Shown: piece by piece, positions 56,601 to 64,000 of the stretch
Position numbering within the stretch: the stretch's first letter is position 1
Layout of the letters: each line of letters opens with the position of its first letter
The notes under the pieces: model-generated
The model's database searches: none
Told to the model about the DNA's origin: nothing
The model's input: the letters and a program-made list of their open reading frames with translations, nothing else
Translations under genes and position numbers: made by a program
DNA from: Gammaproteobacteria bacterium
Lineage (GTDB): Bacteria > Pseudomonadota > Gammaproteobacteria > Xanthomonadales > SZUA-36
Length of the DNA stretch: 64,000 bases
Assembly (NCBI GenBank): GCA_030426265.1
Contig: JAUHYP010000004.1
Coordinates: 62,001-126,000, forward strand
Direction: 5' to 3'

Positions 56601-59211
56601 CCGTCGGTGACGCCAGTGTCAGCTCGGCGGAATCAGAGCGTACCGGGAAGTTCGTGTTGCTCCCGGACGTCGAGGTGAACTGCACGGTGGCCGTGTTGGT
56701 GAGCGTCTCGCCGGCGACCACGCCGGCATCCACGGTGCAGCGCTGGCGGATGAGCAGCGTGTCGGCGGCGAACGGCGCGCCGCCGCCGGGCGGCACCTGG
56801 TCGTTGCCGGGCAGGGGACCAATGACCTTGATGCCTGCCTGCAGGTTGGTGCCGATGAACCCCACCTGGCTTCCCGTGGCGTCGGTCACGTCGGCGGGCG
56901 CCAGGGATTGGCAATTGAGGCCGGGCACCGGCGGGTCCTGGATGAAGAGATTGAAGGCGCCCTGGCTGCCACGGTTCTCGACGGTCAGCAGGTAGGTGAC
57001 CAGGTCGCCGGCGTCCGCGCCGCTGGCATCGGAGTCCGCCAGGGCCTGGGCCGGATCCGCCGGCGCGGGCGGGTTCACCGAGGCGCGCGGGTTGCCGACG
57101 GACAGGATGCCCTTGGTGATGAACACGTCCGGAGCGCCGACGTTGAAGCCGCGGGCGATCAGCTGCGTGTTCACGTCGCCCTCGCTGTTGAGCGAGCTGG
57201 CCTGCATCAGGTTGGTCAGGAACAGGCCATCGGCAAAGGGCACGTCGGTGATGGTGACGGTGATGTCGGCCGCCACGCGCTCGAAGCCCAGGCCGGCCGG
57301 GTCGGGCCAGGTCAGAGTGAACGCGTTGCCCGGGATGTCGGCGCTGTACACCGGCGCCACATCGGTGATGCCCGGCAGGTTGGGCACGGTGATGTCCGTG
57401 TTGGGGTCGATGTCGGCGACATAGACCACCGGCAGCGGCATGAAGTCAGTGATGGCGATGGCCAGTGTGTCGTCCGAAGGAATTTCCAGTTCCAGTCGGA
57501 ACGTGACCGTATCGCCCGGCGCCAGCGGGTCGGGCAACGGCACCGGCGCGACCAGTGTCTTGCTCGGCACTGTCGGCTCGACCGTGACGAACGAGGACGA
57601 GCCGTCGTTCCCCGTGCCGCCTTCGCTGTGGCTGAAGTCCGTGTCCACAGTGTTGCCGAGCGGGTCGGACGCGACGACGGTGCCGCCATCGGCGTAGTTC
57701 TCCAGGACCAGCGCGTCATAGGAGAGGTTGGCGTTGGAAGCCAGCGGGAAACTGCCGCCCGTGGCCGTCCCGATGTCGAACACCAGCGTGGTCTCGCCCA
57801 GTCCTGGCCCGGCGGTGACGGTCGGAGGGGCCAGGGGCGTCGGTGCGGTGTTCACGACCAGGCTTTCGTTGCCGACATACTCCAGGCCATCGCCGAGCAC
57901 GTCCTCGACCACCAGGTCGGTGAGTTCCTCGTTTCCGTCGGTGTAGTCGGTGACCTGGAAGTGAATACCGAAGCTCACCGTGTCGCCAGGTACGATCACG
58001 AGCGGGGAAGCGACCTTCTGAACGGCGACGTGCTTCGCCAGGACTTCGGCGGTGTCGCTGTTGTCGTAAGGCGCGCCCTGGAAGTTGTAGCTCACATCGA
58101 CCTGGTTGACGATGAGCTGGGTGTCGTTGCCGTTGGTCTCGTCGAGGATGTCGGTGATGTAGACCGGCAAGCTGACCGTGAGGTCGGTGGTGCTGGCGGT
58201 GCCGATCACCACCGGGCAGGTCACCTCGAACAGGCCGCCGCTGGTCGGCGCCAGGTTCGGTTCGTTGGTGACGCCGCAGGCGGCGCCGGCGATGGAGGGC
58301 GGCGCGCCGGTCCACTGGATTTCGGGAGGCAGGTCGTCGGCGAGCACGAGGTCGGTCAACGGCGCGCCGGCGGAGATGTTCACCACGTAGGTGTAGGTGA
58401 AGGCGTTGCTGGGACCCGGCGGCCGCTCGCCCTCCGGCACGTCGGCGGTTTTTTCCACGCGCGCCAGCTGGGGGGTCAGGTTGGCGGTCTGCCCACCGGG
58501 GCCGGTGATGGGGCCGTTGTCCCCGGTCGGGGTGTCGCCGAACTCGAAGCCGGGTAGGAAATTGAACGTCAGCGGAACGCCGATCTCGGCGCCGATGTTC
58601 GCGATGCCGCACAGGTCCAGCACCAGGGGCGGTTGTCCCTGGACCACCGAGCCGACGGGGTAGCGAATGATGTTGGCCGTGCCGCCGGGCTCCCCTGGCA
58701 GCACCGTGCCCGAAATGGGGTCCGCGATCATGCCCGAGGCATCGACCGTGCCGACCGATTCGATCGGCGGGGCCAGCCCGAGGAACGTATTCGCGGTGAC
58801 GGAAATGTACGGCGGAATGACGACGAAGACGTACGGCCCGAAGCCCTCGACGGGATCGGCGTTGGTGAACGATGCGGTGGTGCAGACCTGCTCGCCGATC
58901 AGGGGGTCGGTGGCCAGGCCGCCGGGGACGACCACGGGGGTCTGCGCCAGCGCCGGGGAAGGGCCCATGAGACACAGCACGACCGTCGCGAGAGCGGCCA
59001 TGACGCGAGCGCCCAGTGTCACGGCCCTGATTGCGCCGATCCCTGGCACGTCCTGTGATGTCCTCCACGATGGGTACAAGTGCCGCCCCCCGGTGCCGCA
59101 GCGCCCACTGTACCTAGTGACCGTGACCGTTACAATCCTCCGGTCTTCAGGTTCCCGGCCGGATCCAGAGGTTCGGATGCTGCTGTACGAGTCGGGTGAT
59201 GTCGGCGTCAT
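50674..59211 (-). CDS. Giant secreted DUF11-like repeat protein with IPTL-CTERM-type C-terminus
   Basis: Uninterrupted 2845-codon frame (true start probably about 59045 GTG or 59001 ATG, before AALATVVLCLMGPSPALA); many units of the form xxKxxx...GxxVxYxxxxxNxG...DxxP; C-terminal VPIPSLGALAMVTLVLLLAGMGMRRMRRQ. Confidence 0.92.
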   Translation of the reverse strand: MTPTSPDSYSSIRTSGSGREPEDRRIVTVTVTRYSGRCGTGGRHLYPSWRTSQDVPGIGAIRAVTLGARVMAALATVVLCLMGPSPALAQTPVVVPGGLATDPLIGEQVCTTASFTNADPVEGFGPYVFVVIPPYISVTANTFLGLAPPIESVGTVDASGMIADPISGTVLPGEPGGTANIIRYPVGSVVQGQPPLVLDLCGIANIGAEIGVPLTFNFLPGFEFGDTPTGDNGPITGPGGQTANLTPQLARVEKTADVPEGERPPGPSNAFTYTYVVNISAGAPLTDLVLADDLPPEIQWTGAPPSIAGAACGVTNEPNLAPTSGGLFEVTCPVVIGTASTTDLTVSLPVYITDILDETNGNDTQLIVNQVDVSYNFQGAPYDNSDTAEVLAKHVAVQKVASPLVIVPGDTVSFGIHFQVTDYTDGNEELTDLVVEDVLGDGLEYVGNESLVVNTAPTPLAPPTVTAGPGLGETTLVFDIGTATGGSFPLASNANLSYDALVLENYADGGTVVASDPLGNTVDTDFSHSEGGTGNDGSSSFVTVEPTVPSKTLVAPVPLPDPLAPGDTVTFRLELEIPSDDTLAIAITDFMPLPVVYVADIDPNTDITVPNLPGITDVAPVYSADIPGNAFTLTWPDPAGLGFERVAADITVTITDVPFADGLFLTNLMQASSLNSEGDVNTQLIARGFNVGAPDVFITKGILSVGNPRASVNPPAPADPAQALADSDASGADAGDLVTYLLTVENRGSQGAFNLFIQDPPVPGLNCQSLAPADVTDATGSQVGFIGTNLQAGIKVIGPLPGNDQVPPGGGAPFAADTLLIRQRCTVDAGVVAGETLTNTATVQFTSTSGSNTNFPVRSDSAELTLASPTVDKTITAITPGYAGDLRSAHIGEMVSYQVVITVPEGSSPQVQLDDVLNPGLAFVALDSIVASPGLSTSVGSFDPGVIANAGIGPQGGGDTNLDRRLLIGPTDTDFGFGDVVNANTDNGVQETITLNYTARVLNAPGNVRGTNLHNRALWTWATAGGRGQVQDNAPNVTVIEPTIDITKQFDPTSADSGNPATVKIRVRHAGSSNAEAFEFALVDAFPLGVTPDGTTLTFENCNLPPSGYNLTIPQLNAVWNNFPVGSDCTLVFDTTGQPAIPAGTVLTNCAVGRWSSMDDSDPVLPNPPTNPLGVERTGDTTDPGGAANTYEDESCADLKIFDVGIAKTIIASSQADTVAEGGVEELTIGEEVTFLLSATLPEGNTTNLTIEDTLPTGGALLEVLSATVRQPYGNRLTVPGGVPVPALADQSLGDGLDDFMAADFPVVIFNDPDSQVDEGDRIEIEVVARVKNLPVNQNGAQDDNIGTVLFNQGLSGTDTAAIRIVEPLLSLTKTADTGSVEAGDVITYTLRVAHQGGSGAVAYDVALSDTLPAELQLVPGSAVVGANCTAAPTTGPSEAGNAINAFWTALPLGANCEIEFQATVSVAAVSGTEIINPAMVSWTSLDAFTPTNEDERSYSDDSEWPVTVGDPGLEKVLTGSDIPQTENEQVTIGETVTFEITATFPDGTTEAVSVADVLPPLNGAVELLSSSIVAIGADLTITNAPSTGDPGTDCQPDCSYGDQGFDDTAMWILGDVVNAPNASPDSVGPADQVVFQVVGIVKNLPINQGIPAGVDFLFNTAALDSANLQMGDQAPITLVEPRLALNQWIDGNQELDVRGADELVNVSLVISHLPDSSAPAFSVELTDALAEFVLWEDDSTVSSDCPGWTVDSSLAQAPPAVVSFSFDELPLDQGSCTIEYQVRTAPNLPVPGVSINQSTLDWESAPGSAESRSGSDTDFITLLSTVDGEVFKRLVNTSVLATNEEQGDPLLIDLTIGEVVTYELVAGFTEGTTSNVTLSDTLPAGLAIEGASVYALGANISTSLPGAPNIAGDTVTFDFGEVTNNADNVVNLDDAIVVRITARVLDIPANSGGDQLTNAALFEFGPANGIISRTAEATVDVVEPVLALTKAFGDVLDSRVPITLTVTNNGTGPAFSTLVTDDFDETIFVAGSMQPETVPTGWAVEASSSAGVTTVSFGPENDPDLPSANQVILPGGSRTVVFSLELVVPPAVPEVDNTAEASALSLRAQDPAARETTAQAMDSLPLPILDTTKAWSGPNNPAVPGDLVTYTVEVTNTGNGEATQVTVTDQPDPLGEFQAGSVTITAGTGTVVTGNLAGDTSVEVLFPAVPGNSTASFTYQVAVPLPYPALVAMEFVNQALTASIELPDFDSDDPDTADPDDPTIVPIEAAPEMSIVKDDVSDVVAAGGTIVYALDYGNIGNQDAVDVVITDAVPDNTTFNAGASTPGWSCADGDPPSTVCTLLIGDLGAGQGGTVNFSVTVDNPLPPGVDEVFNQAFIEDSTGSTDDDDDDTPVAAVPLLDITKDDGGISSVPGGVVVYQIDYGNTGTQDATGVSLAELVPANSTFNAAASAPSVWSCADGSPAGTSCTLQIGDLDAGDQGTAGFAVTVVAPLPAGVEQIQNGVSIRDDGSNSQGIPIFAVAFDITPVIAQPDLVIDKDDNDIIGRPGLVIPYTLTWQQVGNQDATGVAITETVPVGATYAAIGSLPNVWSCADGDPAGTVCTLALGDVPAGAAGTARFGIRVDDPIPPGQSEVVNTVVIADDGANGPDPTPANNTDTVATLVIMFRPAGHKTATQVDGRYIEWRMVWFNNLNTTDLLVSIQDPIPLHQTYEPGTAVCTPTGTSQCTSITFNSAMNRIEAEAVIAPDFGAPDSAGEADLDNEIVITFRTRIDQPGATTNIADACWDEFNTGSADDDRANGQDCVDIQANIRGYVPIPSLGALAMVTLVLLLAGMGMRRMRRQAG
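51210..52410 (-). repeat. Three C-terminal DUF11-like repeats, period about 390-400 nt
   Basis: PEMSIVKDD...WSCADGDPPSTVCTLLIGDLGAG / LLDITKDDG...WSCADGSPAGTSCTLQIGDLDAG / PDLVIDKDDND...WSCADGDPAGTVCTLALGDVPAG. Confidence 0.85.
53230..56615 (-). repeat. Four copies of an alternating two-domain unit (type A then type B), period about 900-1000 nt
   Basis: Type A starts near 56610, 55600, 54690 and 53740 (e.g. LTIGEEVTFLLSATLPEGNTTNLTIEDTLP; VTIGETVTFEITATFPDGTTEAVSVADVLP; LTIGEVVTYELVAGFTEGTTSNVTLSDTLP); type B (VIEPTIDITK, VEPLLSLTK, VEPRLALNQ, VEPVLALTK) near 56100, 55120, 54175 and 53265. Confidence 0.75.
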
Positions 59212-60082
59212 AACGTGCCTGCAAGGTTGTGCGCTCCGGGGCGGACCAGGGGTCGAAGGCCGGGCTCGTGGATGAATCGTTCGGATTTTTCTCGGCCGGG
59301 GCTGTGGCCGCTTCGGAGGCGTCCTGGCCCAGGGCCTCGACTTCCGCCTGGCTCAGGCAGGTCCGCAGGGGCTGACCGGGGCGACGCGCCATGAGGCCTG
59401 AAACGTCCTGCAGCGTCGTCATGCGCCGAAGGAGGGATTCCTCGATCTCGGCGAGATCCTCGTAGCGCCAGGTGTGAATGGATCGCGCCGGCGCGACGCG
59501 AAGCAATCTGCCCACGACATCCACCCAGCTGAAACGGGCGAACCGTTCCGCCTCGTAGAATTCCTCGAAGGGGCGGTACCCGCTGTAGCGAAGCATTTCG
59601 CTGTAACAGGAACGGAAGAAGGCGTCATAGGAACGAACCGCCAGGAACAGTTCGATGCGGGCGGTCGGAAACGTGGTCCTCAGGCCGACCAGCGACCTGG
59701 GAAGGCGCGGGTAGAGGGTCCGGGTCCACGCCAGCTCCTTCGGGCCGCCGAGCAGGTTCTCCTCGCTGAGGATCCACAGGCCGCTTTCCGGCGCGAAGGA
59801 CCTGAGCCGCTCCAGTTGGTCGTTCGTCGGCTGGGCGTCCCGCCAGAAGGTCTTGCGGAAGGCGTTGGTCCAGCCGGCCGCACGCAGTTGTCGTGGGATG
59901 GAAACGGTGATGTCTCGCTCCAACAGCAGTTCGCGGCTGTTGTGCAGCACCCGCTGCAGGTAGGTGGACGCCGTCTTGTGGGCGCCCAGGTGCACGTGAA
60001 TGGTCAGATCGCTGGCCGGCCCGCGGGCGCGCCACGCGCGTCGTGCCTGGAGGGTGCCAAGCCAGTTTCGGATGCGGTTCAT
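59147..60082 (-). CDS. Sulfotransferase-like P-loop protein
   Basis: LTIHVHLGAHKTASTYLQRVLHNSRELL is a PAPS-binding P-loop-like motif; ATGA overlap with upstream MFS gene. Confidence 0.75.
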   Translation of the reverse strand: MNRIRNWLGTLQARRAWRARGPASDLTIHVHLGAHKTASTYLQRVLHNSRELLLERDITVSIPRQLRAAGWTNAFRKTFWRDAQPTNDQLERLRSFAPESGLWILSEENLLGGPKELAWTRTLYPRLPRSLVGLRTTFPTARIELFLAVRSYDAFFRSCYSEMLRYSGYRPFEEFYEAERFARFSWVDVVGRLLRVAPARSIHTWRYEDLAEIEESLLRRMTTLQDVSGLMARRPGQPLRTCLSQAEVEALGQDASEAATAPAEKNPNDSSTSPAFDPWSAPERTTLQARYDADITRLVQQHPNLWIRPGT

Positions 60083-61671
60083 GGTGACGGTGTACGTCCT
60101 TTCATCACGGCGTGAATGTCTTCCAGCCGCAGTCCGCGGGTGTCGACGCCGCTGCGGCCGAGCAGGACCACGGACACCACCAGCGGCAGCGCGATCACGA
60201 CGGCGGACAGCGACAGCCGGTCGAACAGGCCGACGATTCCCAGCAGGGCGCCGAGAATGCCGCCGAGTTTCGAGCTCGCTGCCGCCAGCCCGGCGCCGGT
60301 GCCGCGCAGGTGCACGGGGTAGATCTCGGCCGCATAGGGAATCAGCATCGCGATCACGCCGCTCGAACTGACCAGGAGCAGGACGATCGCGGCCGAGTAC
60401 GCCACCACCGAGCGTGCCCCCAGGAGGTCCAGTGCCACGAAGAGGCCCAGCGAAAGCGCCGTCAGCGCGATGAACAGCATCAGGGTGCGCACACTGCTCC
60501 AGTGGTGGTACAGCCAGATCACCGCGACGATACCCGGCAGGGCGAAGAGGGCCGATCGTGCGAGCAACGCATCCGCCTGGCCGCCGAGTTCCAGGGCGCG
60601 CAGGTTGGTGGGCAGCCAGAGCATGAAGCCGAAGGTCACCAGCCCCCAGGCGACGCCGGCCACGAGCAGCCCCAGCGTGATGCCGGTATACGGCGCCCGC
60701 AGCAGGTCGCCCAGGCCGCCTTCGGGCGTGGTGGCTTCGTCCTGGGCCTCGGCCGGGTCGGTGGCCGGTCCCATGCCCCCGAAGCGGGCGAGCACGTAAC
60801 GGGCTTCGCGTTTCAGGCCCTTGCTGGCCAGGTAGCGTGGCGATTCCGGGATGTAGCGGTTCAGGAAAATGACCAGCAGGCCGGTCGGCAGGCCGAGCAT
60901 CCACAGGATGCGCCAGCTGAACACCGGCTCGAGCAAAGCGGCCGAACCGGAGGCCAGAAGGTAGCCGGCGGCGGTGCCCAGCCCACCCAGGGTGACCAGC
61001 AGCCATCCCCGGTGCGTGGCGGGGATGGATTCCGCCATCAGCGTGAAGGTGATGGGCAGCAGGCCGCCGGCGGAAAGGCCCATCAGGAAACACATCACCA
61101 GGTTCCAGTTGAAGGATGGCATCGCGCCACAGATGGCCGTGCCGATGAACATCAGGGCGGACAGCAGGATGGCGGCCCGACGTCCCAGCAGGTCGGCCAG
61201 CACGCCCCAGGCGATCGAGCCGATGGTGGTTCCCGTCAACGCCACCAGGGCGAGGACGCCGGCCACCTGCGAAGTGATCTCGTACTCGCGGGTCATGCCG
61301 GGCATCACGAAGCCCAGGGTCGCGGGTTTCATGACGTCGATGGCGACGGCCACCAGCAGCACGATGACCAGCTTCCAGTGTTCGCGGTTCAGGGGGATCG
61401 AATCGGCCACGTGGAAGTGCAGGGTCTGGTGGTCGACGGTCCGCAGGCTGTCCAGGCGCGGCATCAGTCCATGCACCGCGGCCAGGAACCCCAGGGGGAT
61501 CAGCGCCATGCCCACCAGCATGGTGGTGTCCATCGGCATTCCCGCCATGTGGTAGCCCATGTGCGAGGCGTGCACGAACATCGGCACGTGGGAGAGCACA
61601 CCCAGCGTGATGCCCAGGCAGCCCAGCCAGAAACTCAGCGGATGGTGGAAAGCGATACCGGTGGATGACAT
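60079..61671 (-). CDS. MFS transporter (sugar/benzoate transporter-like)
   Basis: 12-TM pattern; WGVLADLLGRRAAILLSALMFIGTAI and RYIPESPRYLASKG motifs; start MSSTGIAFHHPLSFWLG. Confidence 0.88.
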   Translation of the reverse strand: MSSTGIAFHHPLSFWLGCLGITLGVLSHVPMFVHASHMGYHMAGMPMDTTMLVGMALIPLGFLAAVHGLMPRLDSLRTVDHQTLHFHVADSIPLNREHWKLVIVLLVAVAIDVMKPATLGFVMPGMTREYEITSQVAGVLALVALTGTTIGSIAWGVLADLLGRRAAILLSALMFIGTAICGAMPSFNWNLVMCFLMGLSAGGLLPITFTLMAESIPATHRGWLLVTLGGLGTAAGYLLASGSAALLEPVFSWRILWMLGLPTGLLVIFLNRYIPESPRYLASKGLKREARYVLARFGGMGPATDPAEAQDEATTPEGGLGDLLRAPYTGITLGLLVAGVAWGLVTFGFMLWLPTNLRALELGGQADALLARSALFALPGIVAVIWLYHHWSSVRTLMLFIALTALSLGLFVALDLLGARSVVAYSAAIVLLLVSSSGVIAMLIPYAAEIYPVHLRGTGAGLAAASSKLGGILGALLGIVGLFDRLSLSAVVIALPLVVSVVLLGRSGVDTRGLRLEDIHAVMKGRTPSP

Positions 61672-61762
61672 CGGATGTGGGGCGGGCCTCGAAACAGCTG
61701 CGCAGTCTAACCCAGCACCGTGCGGGGTGGCAGGTGTGGCGCCGGCGCCATGCCGCCCCATG

Positions 61763-61795
61763 AAAAAAGAGGGCCGGAGCGATACCCCGGCCCTC
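61763..61795 (-). terminator. Rho-independent terminator downstream of the metzincin gene
   Basis: Minus strand GAGGGCCGG-GGTATCGCT-CCGGCCCTC followed by TTTTTT (9-bp perfect stem). Confidence 0.9.
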
Positions 61796-61848
61796 GTGGT
61801 TTGCGGGATCGCCGACCGGCCGAATGGCCGGTCGGCATCAGCCCGGGA

Positions 61849-64000
61849 TTACGGCTCGTAATCCAGCGAAACGCCTTCGAGGTCGTTCACCGGCGTGTCA
61901 CCGGAGAAGTCGAACAGCTCGTAGGTGGTCCCGGCTGCCGGCAGGGCGCCCGCTGCACCCAGGTCGGTCTCGCCGGGGTCGGCGGCGCCGCCACCCTCGG
62001 TCGTGCCGGCAAGGCCTTCCGGACCGGTCATTGCGCCATAGTCGACGGTAAAGGAACCGTCGGCGCGCAGCGTCACCATGAAGGTGTTGCTGCCACCCCA
62101 GAAGTACTCCGGTATCGAATCGAACACGACGGTGGCGCTGTCGTTTCCGTACTCGACGAACACCTCGCCACCCAGTTGCGGCGAGAAGTCCACGAACAGC
62201 GGCGCGATCCGCGGCGGCCCGCCGAGGAACGCCGGAACGGAATACGCATACTCCGTATCGCCCGAACCGAACGAGATGCTGCCGTTGGAGTTGACGAACA
62301 CGCTGTCGTAGCTGGCCCCGTTGAAGGGGAAGCTGAACTCCAGCGGAACCTCGACGGTGTCATCGTCGCCCAGGGACACGAAAACGCCGTCGAAGACGCT
62401 CGTGTCCAGCACGTAGCGTCCCCCGGAGGTGCCTTCACCCGTGAAGTCGTCGTCACCGAAGGTGGTGACCGCGACGTAGTACCAGCCTTTCGGCGCGTCT
62501 TCGACGACCACCCTGGAGAGCAGTCCGGCACCGCCGTCGTCGTCATCGATGACATCACCGGAAGGCGTGATCACCCGAATCAGCGAATCGAGCTGCCCCC
62601 CCGTGATCTCGACGATCAGGGCGCCGCTCTTGCTGCGCTTCTTGAACCTGAACCAGTCGATGTCGTCACCCACCGGTTCGATCTCGGTGTAGCGCAGTAC
62701 GCTTTCGCTGTCGAAGGGCAGCGGAATCTTCTTCGCCTTGCGCTGGGTGTCGTTGCGACCGGCCCACCAGTCCTCGAAGCGGTGCGTGGGCGAGTAGGTG
62801 AGGAAGTCGTTCCCCAGGTCCACCGGATCCAGCTCTTCGAAGGTGGCTGTTTGCAGGATCATGTTGATCCAGCCCTTGCGGCCGCGCGCTTCACGGGACA
62901 GGTCCACCCCTTCTTCGAACCCGGAGGTGATGGCCCCGCCACAGGACATGCCGGCGATGCCGGTTTCGGCGCTCAGGTCGCCGTAGTCGACCTGGACGAT
63001 TCCGCCAAAGCGCTTGAGGGTGACCTCGAAGCTGTTGGCGCCCACGTCCGGGAAGGCCGGGACGTCCTCGAAGATCATCGAGAAGTGATGTCGAGACGAG
63101 TCGAAGGTGACCAGGCCCTGTTGCACCCCGGTGAACAGGTTGAACGGGCTCAGGTCGGTCCACAACGGTGCGATGCGTGGCGGTCCGGCCAGGAATTCTC
63201 CGGCGGTTGGCGAAAAGTCGCCGTCCGGCGCGCCAAAGGTCAGGTGGCCGTTGGCGTTGATGTACACGCTGTCGTATCGCTGGCCACAGATCTCCCAGTT
63301 GAACTCCAGTTGCAGCAACACGAAGCCATCGTCGCCCACCAGCAGGGGATCGCCCGGGGCCGGCGCGTTGAACACGATGTCCACGCCAGAGGTGCCCGCG
63401 AGCACCGGGGTGGACTCGTCCACGGGGTCCGAACTGTCGACGTTGTTGGATTCGCCCGCGCCGTTGTAGTACTCCTCCGGTCCGGGGAAGGGCGAGGCGA
63501 GGGGCGTCGAGAATCCGCCGTCGATGATCTCGTCGATGTAGACCACGTATTCCACGCCGGGCGTCAGGCCGGAGATTTCCCACTGGCCCGCGTCGTTGAC
63601 GTCACCGGAGATCGCCGATGCGGCATCGAGGTACCAGCTGGCCAGGGACTCCGGGTTACGCGCAATCACGTTGACGCCGGTGACGGGCGTCACGCCGTCC
63701 GGCAGGTACACGGTGCCGCTGATCACGGCGGTGTCCGTGGCGAACTCCGGTGCCGGGTAGAGTTCGGAGAGGGCCTGGATGTCGTCGAGATGTAGGCTCC
63801 CCGTGCCGATGCCGGGACCGAAGTAGAACGGATACATCGTTTCCACGACCTCGCTGCCGAACGGGTCCACGACCGGCTGCGGGTCGTCCGGGGTGGGGCC
63901 GGTGGTGTCGCCGATGTAGATCTGGCCGTTGACCACCGTGTGGCCCAGGCCCGAGTAGTGGCCGAACTCGTGCACCATGACGTCGAACGCCGCCACGAGG
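61849..64000 (-). CDS. Secreted metzincin-type metallopeptidase, 5' end outside the window; multidomain
   Basis: HEFGHYSGLGH (HExxHxxGxxH); then carboxypeptidase-regulatory-like segment, nidogen-like domain, PPC-like domain, second nidogen-like domain. Confidence 0.85.
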   Translation of the reverse strand, partial: LVAAFDVMVHEFGHYSGLGHTVVNGQIYIGDTTGPTPDDPQPVVDPFGSEVVETMYPFYFGPGIGTGSLHLDDIQALSELYPAPEFATDTAVISGTVYLPDGVTPVTGVNVIARNPESLASWYLDAASAISGDVNDAGQWEISGLTPGVEYVVYIDEIIDGGFSTPLASPFPGPEEYYNGAGESNNVDSSDPVDESTPVLAGTSGVDIVFNAPAPGDPLLVGDDGFVLLQLEFNWEICGQRYDSVYINANGHLTFGAPDGDFSPTAGEFLAGPPRIAPLWTDLSPFNLFTGVQQGLVTFDSSRHHFSMIFEDVPAFPDVGANSFEVTLKRFGGIVQVDYGDLSAETGIAGMSCGGAITSGFEEGVDLSREARGRKGWINMILQTATFEELDPVDLGNDFLTYSPTHRFEDWWAGRNDTQRKAKKIPLPFDSESVLRYTEIEPVGDDIDWFRFKKRSKSGALIVEITGGQLDSLIRVITPSGDVIDDDDGGAGLLSRVVVEDAPKGWYYVAVTTFGDDDFTGEGTSGGRYVLDTSVFDGVFVSLGDDDTVEVPLEFSFPFNGASYDSVFVNSNGSISFGSGDTEYAYSVPAFLGGPPRIAPLFVDFSPQLGGEVFVEYGNDSATVVFDSIPEYFWGGSNTFMVTLRADGSFTVDYGAMTGPEGLAGTTEGGGAADPGETDLGAAGALPAAGTTYELFDFSGDTPVNDLEGVSLDYEP

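Overview
High-GC bacterial (gammaproteobacterium-like) chromosomal window with about 50 supported protein-coding genes. I found no rRNA, tRNA, CRISPR array or recognisable mobile element. The clearest blocks are: (i) a PepSY / OmpR-type response regulator / histidine kinase locus (1.95-4.86 kb); (ii) a secreted-protein region with a large putative glycoside hydrolase between two paralogous secreted proteins (8.2-14.6 kb); (iii) DUF4398/OmpA envelope genes; (iv) an ECF sigma factor facing a stub of what looks like its kinase partner (about 22 kb); (v) a CoA-lyase / CoA-transferase / enoyl-CoA hydratase / porin / BetT-like transporter run (23.7-29.9 kb); (vi) a TonB-dependent receptor truncated after its plug (32.5-33.5 kb); (vii) a complete Na+-NQR operon with nqrM placed upstream of nqrA (35.9-42.1 kb); (viii) a giant (about 2,800 aa) DUF11-like repeat protein with an IPTL-CTERM-like tail (50.7-59.2 kb). 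The best candidate for something undescribed is a recurring, probably disulfide-containing C-terminal module (G-x-[WYF]-[YF]-x-P-x3-G-x-G ... [FY]-x-[FYS]-x3-G ... [FW]-x2-C ... L-x-R-[LV] ... C). I count six copies in five genes of this window, attached to unrelated secreted enzymes: a putative glycoside hydrolase, a LasA-type M23 peptidase, a PHB-depolymerase-like esterase, and two non-catalytic paralogs. All family calls are from reading translated sequence by eye; no database search was run.
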